Assembly: GCA_017506865.1 (NCBI GenBank)
Contig: JAFCMP010000102.1
Span: 186,001 to 250,000, forward strand
DNA length: 64,000 nucleotides
DNA from: Tribonema minus
Taxonomy: Eukaryota; Sar; Xanthophyceae; Tribonematales; Tribonemataceae
Direction of reading: 5' to 3'
Shown here piece by piece: positions 10,236 through 21,519 of this stretch; the stretch's first letter is position 1; the number at the start of each line of letters is the position of its first letter. A model generated the notes under the pieces. It searched no databases. It saw nothing but the letters and a program-made list of their open reading frames with translations, and had not been told where the DNA came from. Both the position numbers and the translations under genes were made by a program.

Positions 10236-11180
10236 TCAGTTGATTGATGACACAACCTCCTGAGCACTGTGTTTCTCCCTGAGATACTGGTCAACTGCCC
10301 TCTTGTGCCTCATGCCCACAAATAAGCACCCTCGCTTGATATTACTTGACTGCATATAGTGCAGCAGGCCCTCCACTGTGTAGGCCGCGTGCTCTGTCAC
10401 AAATGCCTTGTACAGCTGGGGGTTCTTCCTTGTAAGAACATCGTAGTACTCTTCATGCTTGGTTGTATCTCCTGAAGTGTGTGCGCTGGCAAGGGCATGG
10501 CCCAAGCAGGCCCTGAGCATCATCACCGGGTCACTGCTTGAGGTCACAATGGCTTCTGCCATGCGCAGCGCCGTTATGTGAAGCGGGCGGCATGCCAGTA
10601 CCAGTGGCACACCTAGCTCCTTTGCTGCTGCTGCTGCAATGTTGGCTGTGAGTACATACTGCGGGCCTAAGCAGTTGGTTGTATTGGCATCCCAGTAGGA
10701 CGCAAATGCATGCTTGCTGATGACCAGTCCAGTGGCCACGAGACTTGTCAACAGAGGCGGCACCCTGTCACTGGTGGCACCCAGAACTCCTGTCTTGGGA
10801 TCCCGGGATGGGAACAGCAGCCACGGCAGGAGGGCGTGCACCTCGTTGCCGTTGCTTTGACCAAAAAGCGTCGACCTTTGGCTGAACATCATGCGCCGCA
10901 CAGCCGTATCCATGTGTGTAGATTGAAGCGTGACTGCGACATCTGCTATATCTGGAACTCCCGGGCCGCTCAAGCTGGGCTGGAAGTTTTGAATATTCAG
11001 ATTGGAGAGGTCGTCTGTCTTTGCGTCTTGCAGGACCCCATAGCTCCGAGGAGTCCATTGGTGCTGCAGTTTGGGCTCCACAAGGCCCCATGTCACCCAA
11101 TCGAAGTCACAAGCCACAACACCAGGCTGCCAAACAATGGCGTCAAGAGCAAACAATGACAGGCTATCAGATTGGGCACG
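10236..11180 (-). CDS. TraB/PrgY-like domain protein, 5' end not found
   Basis: An open stretch of about 306 codons ends in TGA at 10236-10238. It lacks a convincing ATG at its upstream end. A possible acceptor (TCTGATAG) lies near 11173, so an upstream exon is likely. A central segment has GPQYVLTANIAAAAAKELGV followed by PLVLACRPLHITALRMAEAI. Near the end is a TEHAAYTVEGLLHYMQ segment followed by KRGCLFVGMRHKRAVDQYL. This order resembles the TraB family (a D-R-P-x-x-x-T-L-R element, a TERD-like element, then V-V-G-x-x-H). Key residues are altered (ACRP, TEHA, GMRH), so assignment is tentative. The N-terminal GTxH part of the family would have to lie in missing exons. Confidence 0.45.
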   Translation of the reverse strand, partial: RAQSDSLSLFALDAIVWQPGVVACDFDWVTWGLVEPKLQHQWTPRSYGVLQDAKTDDLSNLNIQNFQPSLSGPGVPDIADVAVTLQSTHMDTAVRRMMFSQRSTLFGQSNGNEVHALLPWLLFPSRDPKTGVLGATSDRVPPLLTSLVATGLVISKHAFASYWDANTTNCLGPQYVLTANIAAAAAKELGVPLVLACRPLHITALRMAEAIVTSSSDPVMMLRACLGHALASAHTSGDTTKHEEYYDVLTRKNPQLYKAFVTEHAAYTVEGLLHYMQSSNIKRGCLFVGMRHKRAVDQYLREKHSAQEVVSSIN

Positions 11181-11302
11181 TCATGGTAATAAAGTGTAGA
11201 AGACAACAGCATGCCGCTGGGGACATCATGATAAGAGTACCGGATTCAACTTCAACTATAGTATACATCAAAGTATATATACGTATACACACGCGCGCGG
11301 GA

Positions 11303-11326
11303 GGGGGGGGGGGGGGGGGGGGGGGG
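11303..11326. repeat. run of 24 G
   Basis: An uninterrupted G homopolymer preceded by alternating CG/TA dinucleotides. Exact length is uncertain in any assembly. It could form G-quadruplex structures. Confidence 0.9.
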
Positions 11327-11329
11327 TAG

Positions 11330-13030
11330 ATATTTGCACAGGGGTACAGATGCGCACACTGGTACTTGCTGAGGTTCTAAGCAGTTCTATGTTCACCCCT
11401 GATTGCCCACTGCGGTGACAGTCATGCATTGCTACGTGCATCGTAAATGTCATCCACGCTTCTTTTCTGGAGAGCGTCCTGGCTTATTGACATGACTTGT
11501 ATTGCATTTGAAACTAGAAAATATTTTGCAATTGAAACCATTGGAAAGCAGTTGAGAGTTTCTGAGATATTGATTGATCAGTGCTTCCCATTCTAGCCTC
11601 TGTGTTTGCAGTATACCGGGATTGAGTTGCAGCAGTGTCAACAGGTACTAGTACTTCTACATCACACACTCTCGCTCCTGTGTTTGCAGTACGCGAAGAA
11701 CAAATTACGGCTGTTTCGTTGACAACAGGTGATAACACATGTGCTGCAAGGTACTCCTGGCAGCAATTGTCAGGCAGCTACATTATTGGTCCTTCTGTAC
11801 TCGCGTAAAGTAGGACGATGTGCTTTCTTTTTACATGACGGCGCGTGTTGTTCGCTGGTGTCTGTTTTCGCAATTAGGGCCATTCTGATTTTACACGTGC
11901 TATAGTACTTTCGCAAGTGTATGACACAACAGTTCAGCAGGGCACCAGCTCAATATAAACGGCACGGGTGCAGAGATAATTGGCGGCAGGCAGCATTGGC
12001 TTTTTGTTTCACTGCAACGAAAGTGTGGTGCAGTGCGTGGTCAATGCGATAATGAGTTTGTATGCCTGTGTGTCCTGTTACTGTTACCACAATGCATTGC
12101 TCACCTGACTTTTGATGAATGGTTGCATCATGGTATTAAACTCTGTCTCTGTTATTCTCCTCAAATCCCTGAAATTTTCACTGCAAACATCATGTGACAA
12201 TGCGACGAGTAAGGACACCGTCAGGAAGCGAACACAACACCCAAGCACTATGAGTAAGTTGCTCGTGCCTCACTGGAGTCCCTCGTGCCTCACTGCTGAG
12301 TGGAAGTGCAGGCGTCAGAGTGTATAGGGCCAATTGAGGAGTCATGCGGTTGCTTGCTCATGTCCAATCTTGCACAAGTAATGCTTACTCCTCATGCAGC
12401 CTTTGCAACGGCAACCATGATACATGTACATTGTGGGCTGCCTCAGCTGGTATTACGCGATGATGAGTGTCTGCCTTCTGCAAATGCTACCTGATTGTTT
12501 CACATGTGCATGATATCGAATTGTACACGAACATGAAATTTGGTGTGTGGTGTACTTCTTGGTCTGATGGCAGCAGGGAGGGTTATAGCACTTGTTGGCT
12601 GCAGAGAACCATCCCCACCTAGCCAAGATAAGCATGCCAGAGAGCTTTGACACAGTAAGCCACAACACCCACCCCACACAATGCTTGTTGACATATGATA
12701 TCACACTACTCTCTTGCATTCATGATCAAAGTATTGCAGTAGTAAGGCTATACAGAATGGCGCACTGGGCTTGACAGCGAGGGAGCAGGGTCGCAGCTGA
12801 GGGTTGGGCTTTTGACGCACATTCGCAGTGCCAGGGCCGCCGCATTAATGCTATCACCGATTGCGAACAATACAGGCTACAGGCTGCCAGTGGATCTGAT
12901 ATTGCAGATTTGCTCTGTAAAGGGAAGTTACGAACTGTCATCGCTTCTTTCGCTTGCTTTTTGGTAAAGCACGGCATCTTTAAAGAGCATGATATCCCGG
13001 GACCTTGTGAAGGAATTTGGGTATAAGTGT
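11330..13030. other. no gene recognised
   Basis: Only short open frames, none resembling a known family. About 12588-12640 holds a diverged copy of the left-edge repeat (GTTATAGCACTTGTTGGCT and AACCATC). A 29-bp imperfect echo occurs at 12260-12300 (CTCGTGCCTCACTG twice). Confidence 0.45.
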
Positions 13031-13034
13031 AAAC

Positions 13035-13510
13035 TGGGGACCACTGATGTGCAAATAGGTCAACGTCACATCCTCGCATTCAACACCAACGCTCACCGGC
13101 TCCCCACCATTCCGATCACATCGATGGTGGTGCCGCTGAGAACAACGCTGGATGCACCTGCAATGAATGGCCTGCAACGAGAGAAATGCAATGGAATGTT
13201 CAGCGGAGCGTATCAACCTCATCAACGATAGGTCGATCCTAAACGTTTATCCACAACGCAGTATCAGACGGCGTGTCAGGGCCATGTAGTGGGACACCGC
13301 GCCGGGGTAGCAGCAGCATCTACGATTGGAGACGACAGCCTGTTCTTGATTGGTACCTGTTGGTTGTGTGCAGGCTTGACACGAATTGCTGAGTGCCAAT
13401 CACGCCAGGGGCCAGCACTCGCGAGGCGCGCAGCTGTCCAACTGCAGAGCCGCGAGCATTCCGCAGCAGCACAGACAGCATTTCAATTGGTGACCGAGTT
13501 GTGCTGGGGG
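13035..13510. repeat. dispersed repeat, right copy
   Basis: Collinear with 560-1110. It shares CCACTGATGTGCA, ATGGTGGTGCCGC, GGCCTGCAACGAGAG, GACACGAATTG and GCCGCGAGCATT. It directly precedes the ankyrin-type pseudogene, whereas the left copy has no such neighbour. Confidence 0.6.
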
Positions 13511-13809
13511 TGTCTGTTGCTGTGTGTGTGTGAGCAGCCTGGAGATTTGGGTTGAAGTTGCGGTTCGCGGTTCCTGGACGGTTCTGACCGAGCGGACAAG
13601 AGCTCTCAACGCTGACACGGCTACGGCTATCACCTGCAAGAGAGCGAAGGCCGCGTCCCTCGCCGGTTCCTGTTGCGCCACGGCGCTCGTTGCGCCGTCC
13701 GGCCGGGGTCCGCCGCCCGCCTGCATGCTTGCCGCGGGCTCTCTGATCGCACGGACAACACTACAGTGTCTGGCTTCCTTCGAAGCACTTCCTCATACTG
13801 GCGAGCGTG

Positions 13810-14890
13810 TGCTGCGCTTGGCGCGCGCGCTGCGAGAGGCAGGGAGCAGCCTCAGATGACCCCTCGTCAGCGCGACGCACCATTTACTCTACCGTCACCT
13901 TTCCCAGCTGTTTGACTGTTTTTTTACCATGGGCCGTTTCGACCGCAGAGTGGACGCAAGCCTGGGAGGACCTGCACAATGGTCTGGTCTGTTCCGCCCT
14001 GCGTCGTGGCGACGTGCCCATGTTGAAGCGCCTGCATGCACGCAGCGCGTCCCCTGATGTTGAAGCGCCTGCATGCACGCAGCGCGTCCCCTGACGGCTA
14101 GCAGGTTGCGCGCCGGTGACCGCATCAGAGAGTGCACTTGTGCGCATGCTTCTTGGCGGGCATGAGCGGTCGCCTGGAAACGCTGGAGTGGCTGCGTGGC
14201 ATCTGTAGCCCGTGGGGCCACTGCTTCCACACCAACATCCGCTCAACCACCGCGCGGCACGGTCACCTGCACGTGCTCTTGTACGCGCACGCAAACTCTC
14301 CGCCGGAGTTCGGCAACGCTGGCGACAAGGCGGCGGGCGGCGGGCACCTCTACTAGTAGTACGTACCGCAGTGGCTGCTGGTCTACGGCTGCAAGTTCTC
14401 GCAGTCAGCGATCAACTACTCAGCCATCGGCGGTCACGTCGAAGCGGCCTAGTGCTGCATCGCGTCACTGGCTGTCAGCTGAAAGCGCCATCAACTTGCC
14501 AGTGGCAGCTGCTCATAGCAGGCCACCTCGACGTGTGCCGTTGGCTGCGCGGGGAGGGCTGCCCGTGGGACGAGGACATGTGTGCCAGCGCAGCGCGCAG
14601 CGCAATAACTTGAAGTGCTGCGGTGGCTCCACGAGGAGGGCCGCCCCTGGGACGAGCAGGCGTGCGGCGACGGAGGGCATTCTGAAGTGCTGCAGACTGA
14701 GTGCATGCATGGCTGCGTGAGGAGGGGTGCTTGTGGAACATTGATGTCATGGTGAGGGCGTGCTCCAGCGCCATCGACAATGTCAAAGATGTCAAGACAA
14801 GGCTCGCGGTTGTGGAGTGGGTTCTGACTAACGGCGTGCAATTGCAACAATTGTACTTAAGCATGTGATGCGTCATGACCGCCTACAAGC
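13810..14890 (+). pseudogene. broken ankyrin-type repeat gene
   Basis: Reading across frames on the plus strand gives segments typical of the ankyrin-like class with WL-x-EGxPWDE repeats: LRRGDVPMLKRLHAR (about 14000), GHLDVCRWLRGEGCPWDEDM (about 14522-14580), and LRWLHEEGRPWDEQACG (about 14622-14670). Pieces of GGHVEAA and RHGHLHVLLYAHAN also occur. They lie in different frames separated by stops, so the gene cannot be translated as it stands. A 37-bp tandem duplication (about 14018-14092) adds one of the frame changes. Such repeats are common in some algae, oomycetes and large DNA viruses. No promoter or intact repeat run remains. Confidence 0.65.
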
Positions 14891-14899
14891 GCTTGTGGA

Positions 14900-15758
14900 G
14901 GAGGACGTGCCAGCGGAGCGCATAGTGTAACAAATTACAGAACACAGAACATGGCTTAATGCAAACTTGAGCTGTGTCGGAGACAATCAGACTATCCACG
15001 TGCCGACTTGTTCTTCTGCAGATCATGATGCTCCACTGCACGCCATGCCAATATGCACACCTGAGCTTCACGGCTGTGGTATGCAAGTGTCAACAGCTGT
15101 TCCAGGACCTGATTCGCAGACAACGCAACACTGCGGTAGAGGGCGTACATGAAATCATGGTACAACACGCAGCATTCACGCTCCTCAGAGCAGCGTCATC
15201 AGATCACGATCTACGCTGGAGCTGCTGACACTGACCATGAAAGTACCTTGGCCGTGCTCCGTTGCAACACGCTGACCTGCAAATAATTGGTTGCAATGGG
15301 CCAGAAGGATTGTCGAGCATGCCATACCAAGAGCAGTGGTGGACTACATGCGCTCTACTGCAGCGTGCGCTCAAAGGTAGCACATAGCAACAGCAGGCGC
15401 GGCAGGTATGAGCATACATGATTGACATCATGTCGCCGTGTGCACGCATATAAAGGGCACATGCTATGGTGCTTGCTGGCAACATTTTGCGATCAAGTAA
15501 TCAATGTGCAGCAGGCAAGCTTGAGGCGACATTGACGTTGACAGCCAGTGGATGCAATGAGAGATCTGACACGTGCATGCGTCATCGTAAAAACACAGCT
15601 GTATGATTTGATGCCAATCCGCTTGCGGCAGCGCTTGTCTGTACTTGTAGTAAACTCATCAGCAACGACTCTGTACCTGTGCAAGCTGCGCAGCGCACAG
15701 CAACACCTACCGGCGACTGAGCAACTCCCCTTTCAGCGCCACTACCGCGACCTATATG
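14900..15758. other. no gene recognised
   Basis: Downstream flank of the UbiA gene. Several short frames on both strands without family resemblance. No clear polyadenylation signal could be assigned. Confidence 0.5.
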
Positions 15759-16820
15759 CTATACTGCAGGCGAGTAATAGACGCCGACGTTGAGCAGCAG
15801 GCTGAAGAGCAGGTGCAGCTGCGCCGTCTTCTCGTCCATGTTGGCCATGGTTGGCGGCGAGAATGAGCGCAGCGTGCTCAGCGCCAGCGGCACGCTCAGC
15901 AGCACGAGGCAGCAACCCACGTACTGCATGCTGAGGGTGAGCGCGGATAGGTACGCGCCCGCCACCATGGCGTAGTACAGCGTGCGGCTGCGCTGATAGC
16001 CCAGCAGCATGGCCACCGTCTTGATGCCGCAGCGCGCGTCCTCCTTGATGTCGCGCGTGTTGTTGGCGTGCAGGATGGCCTCCGTGAGGAGCGTCACAGG
16101 CAGCGCGTACGGGAGCACCCAGTACTGCGGCGCGCCCGTCATCACAATGGCCGCTCCCGTCATCGTCAGCGGTCCGAAGCAGATGAAGATGACCGCGTCC
16201 CCCATCGCCCTGTACTTGAGTTTAAAGGGCGGTGCCGTGTAGGACACGGCCAGCGCGATGGAGGCGAGGAAGACGTAGAGGAATTGCCGGTCGGGGGCGA
16301 GCAGTTTCGGGATGACGAGCCAGCTGCCGGCGGTTGCAAGAACCAAGGCAAAAAGCAGGGCTCCCCTCACTGTGATTTTCTTGTCGACGAGGCACCTGTC
16401 GCCGATGGTGGCTGGGTTGTCTACGCCGTAGGTGTAGTCGAAGACGCTGTTGAGGAGGTTGCCTGCGGCCTGCAGGCAGATGCACAGCGTCATCACCTCT
16501 AGGCACCCTCTATTGAGCAGAGGCATGCCGTGCTGAGCGTGCACCAGAGCTGAGGTCAGCAGCACCCCCATGACCGGCACCGTAAAGCTCCATGGCCGTG
16601 TCGCCACGATGTAGTTAACAGGGCTCATGTTTTGGCCGCTCTTGCTGGTCTCGGTGTATATGTTGCTTGGTTTACGGGTCTGCCACGACAGGCCGCTGCG
16701 CGCGCTGCTGATGGAGCTGCAACTGGGTGTACTCCTTCCCTCCCTCCAGCAACGCAGCTTGATGTGCAGTATGAGCGCCACCCTGAACTGGGGCTCCTGG
16801 TTTCTCGGCCGCTTGAACAA
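15759..16820 (-). CDS. UbiA prenyltransferase, UBIAD1/MenA-like
   Basis: Intronless frame of 353 codons. UbiA enzymes are polytopic membrane proteins that transfer an isoprenyl chain to an aromatic acceptor. MenA makes demethylmenaquinone/phylloquinone precursors, and UBIAD1 makes menaquinone-4. The first Mg-diphosphate motif is NLLNSVFDYTYGVD (121-134). The second is HANNTRDIKEDARCGIKT (251-268), very like the NNTRD...D...GI.TLA of UBIAD1. RPWSFT (75-80) is the usual start of the first membrane helix, and several hydrophobic helices follow. The first ~64 residues are basic and Ser-rich and could be an organelle presequence. A second ATG (M65, base 16628) would start just before the conserved core. 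It diverges from the oxygenase gene at 17021. Confidence 0.9.
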   Translation of the reverse strand: MFKRPRNQEPQFRVALILHIKLRCWREGRSTPSCSSISSARSGLSWQTRKPSNIYTETSKSGQNMSPVNYIVATRPWSFTVPVMGVLLTSALVHAQHGMPLLNRGCLEVMTLCICLQAAGNLLNSVFDYTYGVDNPATIGDRCLVDKKITVRGALLFALVLATAGSWLVIPKLLAPDRQFLYVFLASIALAVSYTAPPFKLKYRAMGDAVIFICFGPLTMTGAAIVMTGAPQYWVLPYALPVTLLTEAILHANNTRDIKEDARCGIKTVAMLLGYQRSRTLYYAMVAGAYLSALTLSMQYVGCCLVLLSVPLALSTLRSFSPPTMANMDEKTAQLHLLFSLLLNVGVYYSPAV

Positions 16821-17020
16821 TCTCTATGAGCGGGCCTTAGGGCAAGCGCTGCCTCCCACTCGTTTGAAGCGTTGCTTCGACTCAACTGGTGGATGTCCTC
16901 CTCCCGCTCTTTCTCGGCCTATCACACCAGGATATTCTCCTGGCGAACTTCAACGCAGCAACTTCAAAGGTAACTTGAAGTACAATCCATCCAGAAAGAC
17001 GACGAGGAGGCATCGCCACC
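16821..17020. promoter_or_regulatory. shared 200-bp divergent promoter region
   Basis: Separates the start codons of the UbiA gene (minus) and the 2OG oxygenase (plus). It carries two copies of the recurrent AACTTCAA/ACTTGAAGT motif (about 16945-16980). If UbiA starts at M65 the spacer is about 390 bp. Promoter function is inferred from geometry only. Confidence 0.45.
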
Positions 17021-20000
17021 ATGCGTCGTTGGCTGCCGCTTCATGCTACGTGCTGCTACTGCGTCACCCGTGCGCTTGGAGCAGCATCGACCTGCGACAG
17101 CTCAGCGAGCAATCAAACTTGCTCTGCAGATGCAGAGGCGGAGGTACTGAAAGGCGTGCCTGTCATCGATCTGACTCCCCTGAGTGGCCCAGTTACCACC
17201 ACGGAGTTCCAACAACTGGTGGAGCAAGTAGGATCCGCGTGCCAACAGGTGAGCCATCGGCATCACGGTCCGTACGCGTTTCTTCGTCCAGTACTGTTGT
17301 TCCGTGGCTGCTGCAAATCACGAGCAGATGGATTAGTCCACAATGCGACTGTGGCTTGTGCTGCTATATCTGATCATATCAATTTGATGACGATACCTTT
17401 TGACTGGCAGAGGCCATGGAAATAAGTAGAGCAGCAGAGCATTGCATTACATCATGCAGCAACAAGTCGGCCCCACAACCTGTGTGTCTACACCGTCATC
17501 TCGACCACTTCCCCTTTGGCCAAGAGCCCTGCTCATGCTGCACCATCAATATTTGACATGCAACAACTTCACCCGGTACGTCAGCCTTGCACTTCACACA
17601 TATTCGTCCCCTGTGCTGCTGTGTGGCCCTCGCATCGTGTGCGCGGCGCATGACGCAACCATGAGCAGTGGGGGTTCTTTCAGGTGGTCAATCACGGGGT
17701 GCCACCGGACCTGATAGAGGAGTTCCAGGCCCAAGTCAAGGCGTTCTTTGAGCTGCCTGCCGATCAGAAGTCTGCCATCAAGGTACGTGTGAAGAAGTTC
17801 AAATGAGCGTTGCATGTTGAGACATATCACAAGCTGTGCCATGGCAAAGTGCAACGTTATGACCTGCCTGGGAATTGGTGGTTAGATTAGATGGCATGAG
17901 TCATAGCCATAGGAATGAAGTGTGCAGCGATTGACCGGTCTGGAGCATGTTTCCATTTGAGCATGCCTGGTTGGAGTTAGTGGTGCATCCAACCAAGTGG
18001 ATAGCAAAGCGAAAAGTGGCAATAGCATCTGCATTCTAACTTCGCACCTTGTCAACACTGTCATGTGCTGAATCGTGCAAAGAGGTAGCACAATCGGGCA
18101 ATGTTGTGCGGCGCTCAGCTACCTCAGAAGTGCACATGTACACACATAGGCCTGCACAAAGCTGTTCACGGTTAGGACCATTTTGGCAGAGACACGGGAG
18201 GCCTCAAAGTGGGTCTGGTCGTGTAGAGGCAGTAGCTTAGGCACTTTGGTGCAGCATGATAGTGGGGACCGATCGGGGTTCGGGTGGGGTTTGTTGGGGT
18301 TGGGTTGGACTCTTCGTAGCAACAGCATTGATACCCTTAGCACCAGTGCCTGGGCCCAGTGATCATTTTGCCTAGAGGCGTGATTCAGACGTGTCAGCAT
18401 GGTCCTCAGTTCTGGGCGCTGTCAAAGGCGACCCAGGCCTGCATAAATCTTTTTCAAGACGGGACAAGTGTGCCTCACGGCTGGGCAACCCTAAGTAGGG
18501 TTTGGTTGTGGGGTGTTGGTGGTAGTGTGAAGAGGGGGAAGCCTGTTTGCGTTTGAGTCTCTCTTCGGAGAAGGAATGTTGCATTGAGTGCACATCCAAA
18601 GAGAAAGCTTTTCGCGCATGTTGCGAAGCGAAATTATTAAAAGTACACACATACTAAGCCTCTGCACCAAGTGTGATTTGGCTGTGTTTCGAGGGTGCCT
18701 TGCAGCTACAGCAAGACACAATGAACACATCACAGTGTGTGTATTGGCGTCACATGCGTCCTTCATGGCTCACACGACCGCAAACATGGCAGCGATTTGA
18801 GCGCGGTACAGCAAGACAGCACTGACATAATGTAGTATATCACATGACATCTTGCATATGTTAGCCGCTTGCGCAGCGACTCCAACCTCTGACGTCTCCC
18901 CATCCGATACATCTATGGTATGTTTGTGATGTGTGGTGTGTGTAGCGGACAAGCAGCAACGCGCGGGGCTACTATGACGACGAATTTACCAAGAACACTC
19001 CGGACTGGAAGCAGGTCAGCAACTGCATAGAACCCGAATATCTCACATAGTGCTACAATTGCAGCAGCATTTAGCTCTTGTGACCAACAATGTACTTCTA
19101 CTAATGATTTTCAGCAACTACCTCTTCTGACCAGCAATTCACAAATGATGCCAAGCAGCGTTGCTGGGTCAGCTATTGTTGTGTAGTCATGACTGCAACT
19201 TGAAGTAGATGGGAGGCCAGCTGCGGAGGTACCTGCTGTTATGTTGTTGCATACATCCAAGCAATTCCACATCTGCATGCTGATAAGCATATTTACACTT
19301 TTTGCGAACAAATGTGCAGCATCTCATTCAGCGTCTCATCTCAGCAGGCTGCTCTGCCAGTCCTGAGCTCACCAGACATCAAGGCACAATGCAACGCTGC
19401 ACTCGGTGATTTGTGTATTCATATAATGCTTCACGGGAGCTCAAACAGTGGCTTCACGAGAGCCTCAGCACAGCCGCACAATCAGTCAGCATCAACACCA
19501 CCAGCTCTGCGCGCATGCTCTCCTTGCTGCACCGCATGTAAACACCTTGCGGCCTGAAACGTGACATTGTCACTGACTACAGTATCTCTGTGCGCACATA
19601 CGCCCCCCTGTGCACCGCACCGCAGGGGTTTGACTTTGGCCACATTCCCGACGAGACCAAGCCCCCCGACGACCCCGCCAACGTGGTCATGGACGGCCAC
19701 AACCAGTGGCCCACCGCCGCGCAGCTGCCGCACTTCCAGCGCGTCATGCTGCGCTACTACCACGCGCTAGCACAGCTGGCGGCACGCATCATGGCGGCGA
19801 TAGCGCTGAGCCTCAACCTCCCTCGCGACCACTTTGCGCTCGATTTCACGCCGCACACGTCGTTTCTGCGGCTGAACCACTACCCGCAGTGCCCGCGCCC
19901 GCGAGAGCACTTTGCGGTGAATCGGCACACAGATGCGGGAGCGCTGACGGTGCTGCTGCAGCAGTACGGCATCACATCGCTGCAGGTGAACCACGGCGGC

Positions 20001-21519
20001 AGCGGGCGGTGGGTGGGGATCGAGCCGGTGGAGGGGGCGTTTACAATTAACGTGGGGGACATGCTGCAGGTGAGCGCTGCTGCACTTTGGCTGAGCGTTG
20101 TGATGCACGTGTACGTGCGATCTGGAATTGGAACAGGCGATCTGGACAAGAGGTGTATACGGGTCCTCATAGCGTGCATACATCAGTAGCACGTCGCAGG
20201 AAGGACGTGGTATCGGTGTTCACAGGCGTGTTGCTGGCAAGCATGCAGGAATGCAGGACGATTGGCGTGGCATCGGCATTTGATGGGACAGTTGGGGTGG
20301 TGACTGACACGGCCAGTTTGGACATCTGGCATGCCAGAGCATATTTTTCAACAATTTGAGCGCCTGTTTCATACCCGAACGTATTCCATGGGCATATAAT
20401 TGAAGTCTGCTTTGAGCACATGCCGCAGACAAGGTCATCAATCCAGCTATAGGATGGCATTGGTTAGGGTTATGATAAGGATCATCTAGGTTGAGCTAAG
20501 GTATTAGTGGCATGCCTCGTGCCTGCTGCATGCGCAGGTCTGCTGTGCGCTGACACGGTCTATGGCACCACGCCTGTTGCACCTCAACCTGAAGCATCAC
20601 TTGCACTGCAAATCGGTCAGCGCCACACTACTGGCCAGGTTGGCAGTTTGGGTGTACTCGTACATAAACACCTGCCCTTGGCACCACTTATGCTGGCCGG
20701 TGCAGCCAACCGCTACACTCCATGTCGTGCGGTGCATATCCTGTTCACTACTCACATCATCAGTGTTGATACTGATACAATGATCATTGTTGTTGTGGCA
20801 TTTGCTTGCGCGGGTGCAGGTGTGGTCAAACGATCTGTACAAAGCGCCGGAACACCGCGTGCTGGCGAATTCGCAACGAGATAGGATGTCGGCACCCTTT
20901 TTCTACAACCCCAGCTATGCAGCTACGGTGAAGCCCCTGGGGCTATGCCTGGGGCCACAGGCATGCCAAGTTGACCCCCACTACCGGCCCATCAACTGGG
21001 GCGAGTACAGGTATGGTGCCTTGATTTCATGAATGTGATTGTAGTCATAGTTATCAATGAATTGAGTTCAGTAGCAGACTATGCCGATCAACTGGGGAGA
21101 GTACATGCGTGGCGACTTGTATTCACAGCAATTTGAGTTCAGTTTGGTACAACAGCGGACTCTACATGCTCAGGGCTCTGAAGGCCACATCCTGCAGTGT
21201 GTGTGTGCAAGTCTGGTTGTCAAAGGATCAGGTACTTGCTGATCGCTACTTCCGCTGCACTCTTGATTGAGACGCTTGTGACCACTGCTGCGTATTATGT
21301 CATCGTCAGCATACTTGAAGTAGTATACTTTGAAGCAGTAGCTGCTTGCACACCCCTGAACCCTTCTTGTTTTTGCCGCTGGTGTTGTTGCTGCTGTTAT
21401 TTTGCAGGCGACGACGCTTTGAAGGCGACTATGCAAACGTAGGGGAGGAGGTGCAGATTGCACACTTCAGGGTGTCCGGTGACACCAGTACAGCAGATGT
21501 GACTGCAGCTGAGCTCTGA
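17021..21519 (+). CDS. plant-type Fe(II)/2-oxoglutarate oxygenase
   Basis: Six exons: 17021-17248, 17684-17782, 18946-19014, 19626-20069, 20820-21010, 21408-21519; 380 residues. All junctions are GT-AG and phases agree. The ATG sits in a strong context (GCCACCATGC). The N-terminal DIOX_N part has VPVIDLTPL and, across the first intron, VVNHGVP. The catalytic core has the iron ligands H233 and D235 ([12 protein letters not shown]) and distal H292 (YKAPEHRVL), with the 2OG-binding R302-x-S304. The tail [20 protein letters not shown] is typical of this family, which includes isopenicillin-N-synthase-like and gibberellin/flavonoid-type enzymes. Substrate is not predictable. Residues 1-30 are Cys/Ala-rich and might be a targeting sequence. 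An echo of the exon 5 end lies in intron 5. Confidence 0.93.
18605..18655 (+). mobile_element. possible SINE-like 3' fragment, diverged
   Basis: In intron 2 of the oxygenase gene: AAGCTTTTCGCGC, GAAGCGAAATTATTAAAAGTAC. It resembles the stem and AATAAAAAGTAC tail of the fragment at 6725-6797 but lacks the CATCTGGG block. Confidence 0.3.
21078..21145 (+). repeat. exon-edge echo in oxygenase intron 5
   Basis: GATCAACTGGGGAGAGTACA and the following GAATTGAGTTCAG-like stretch copy the end of exon 5 plus about 60 bp of intron (from about 20990 to 21070). The donor GT of the echo is destroyed (ACATGC instead of ACAGGT). Confidence 0.75.
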
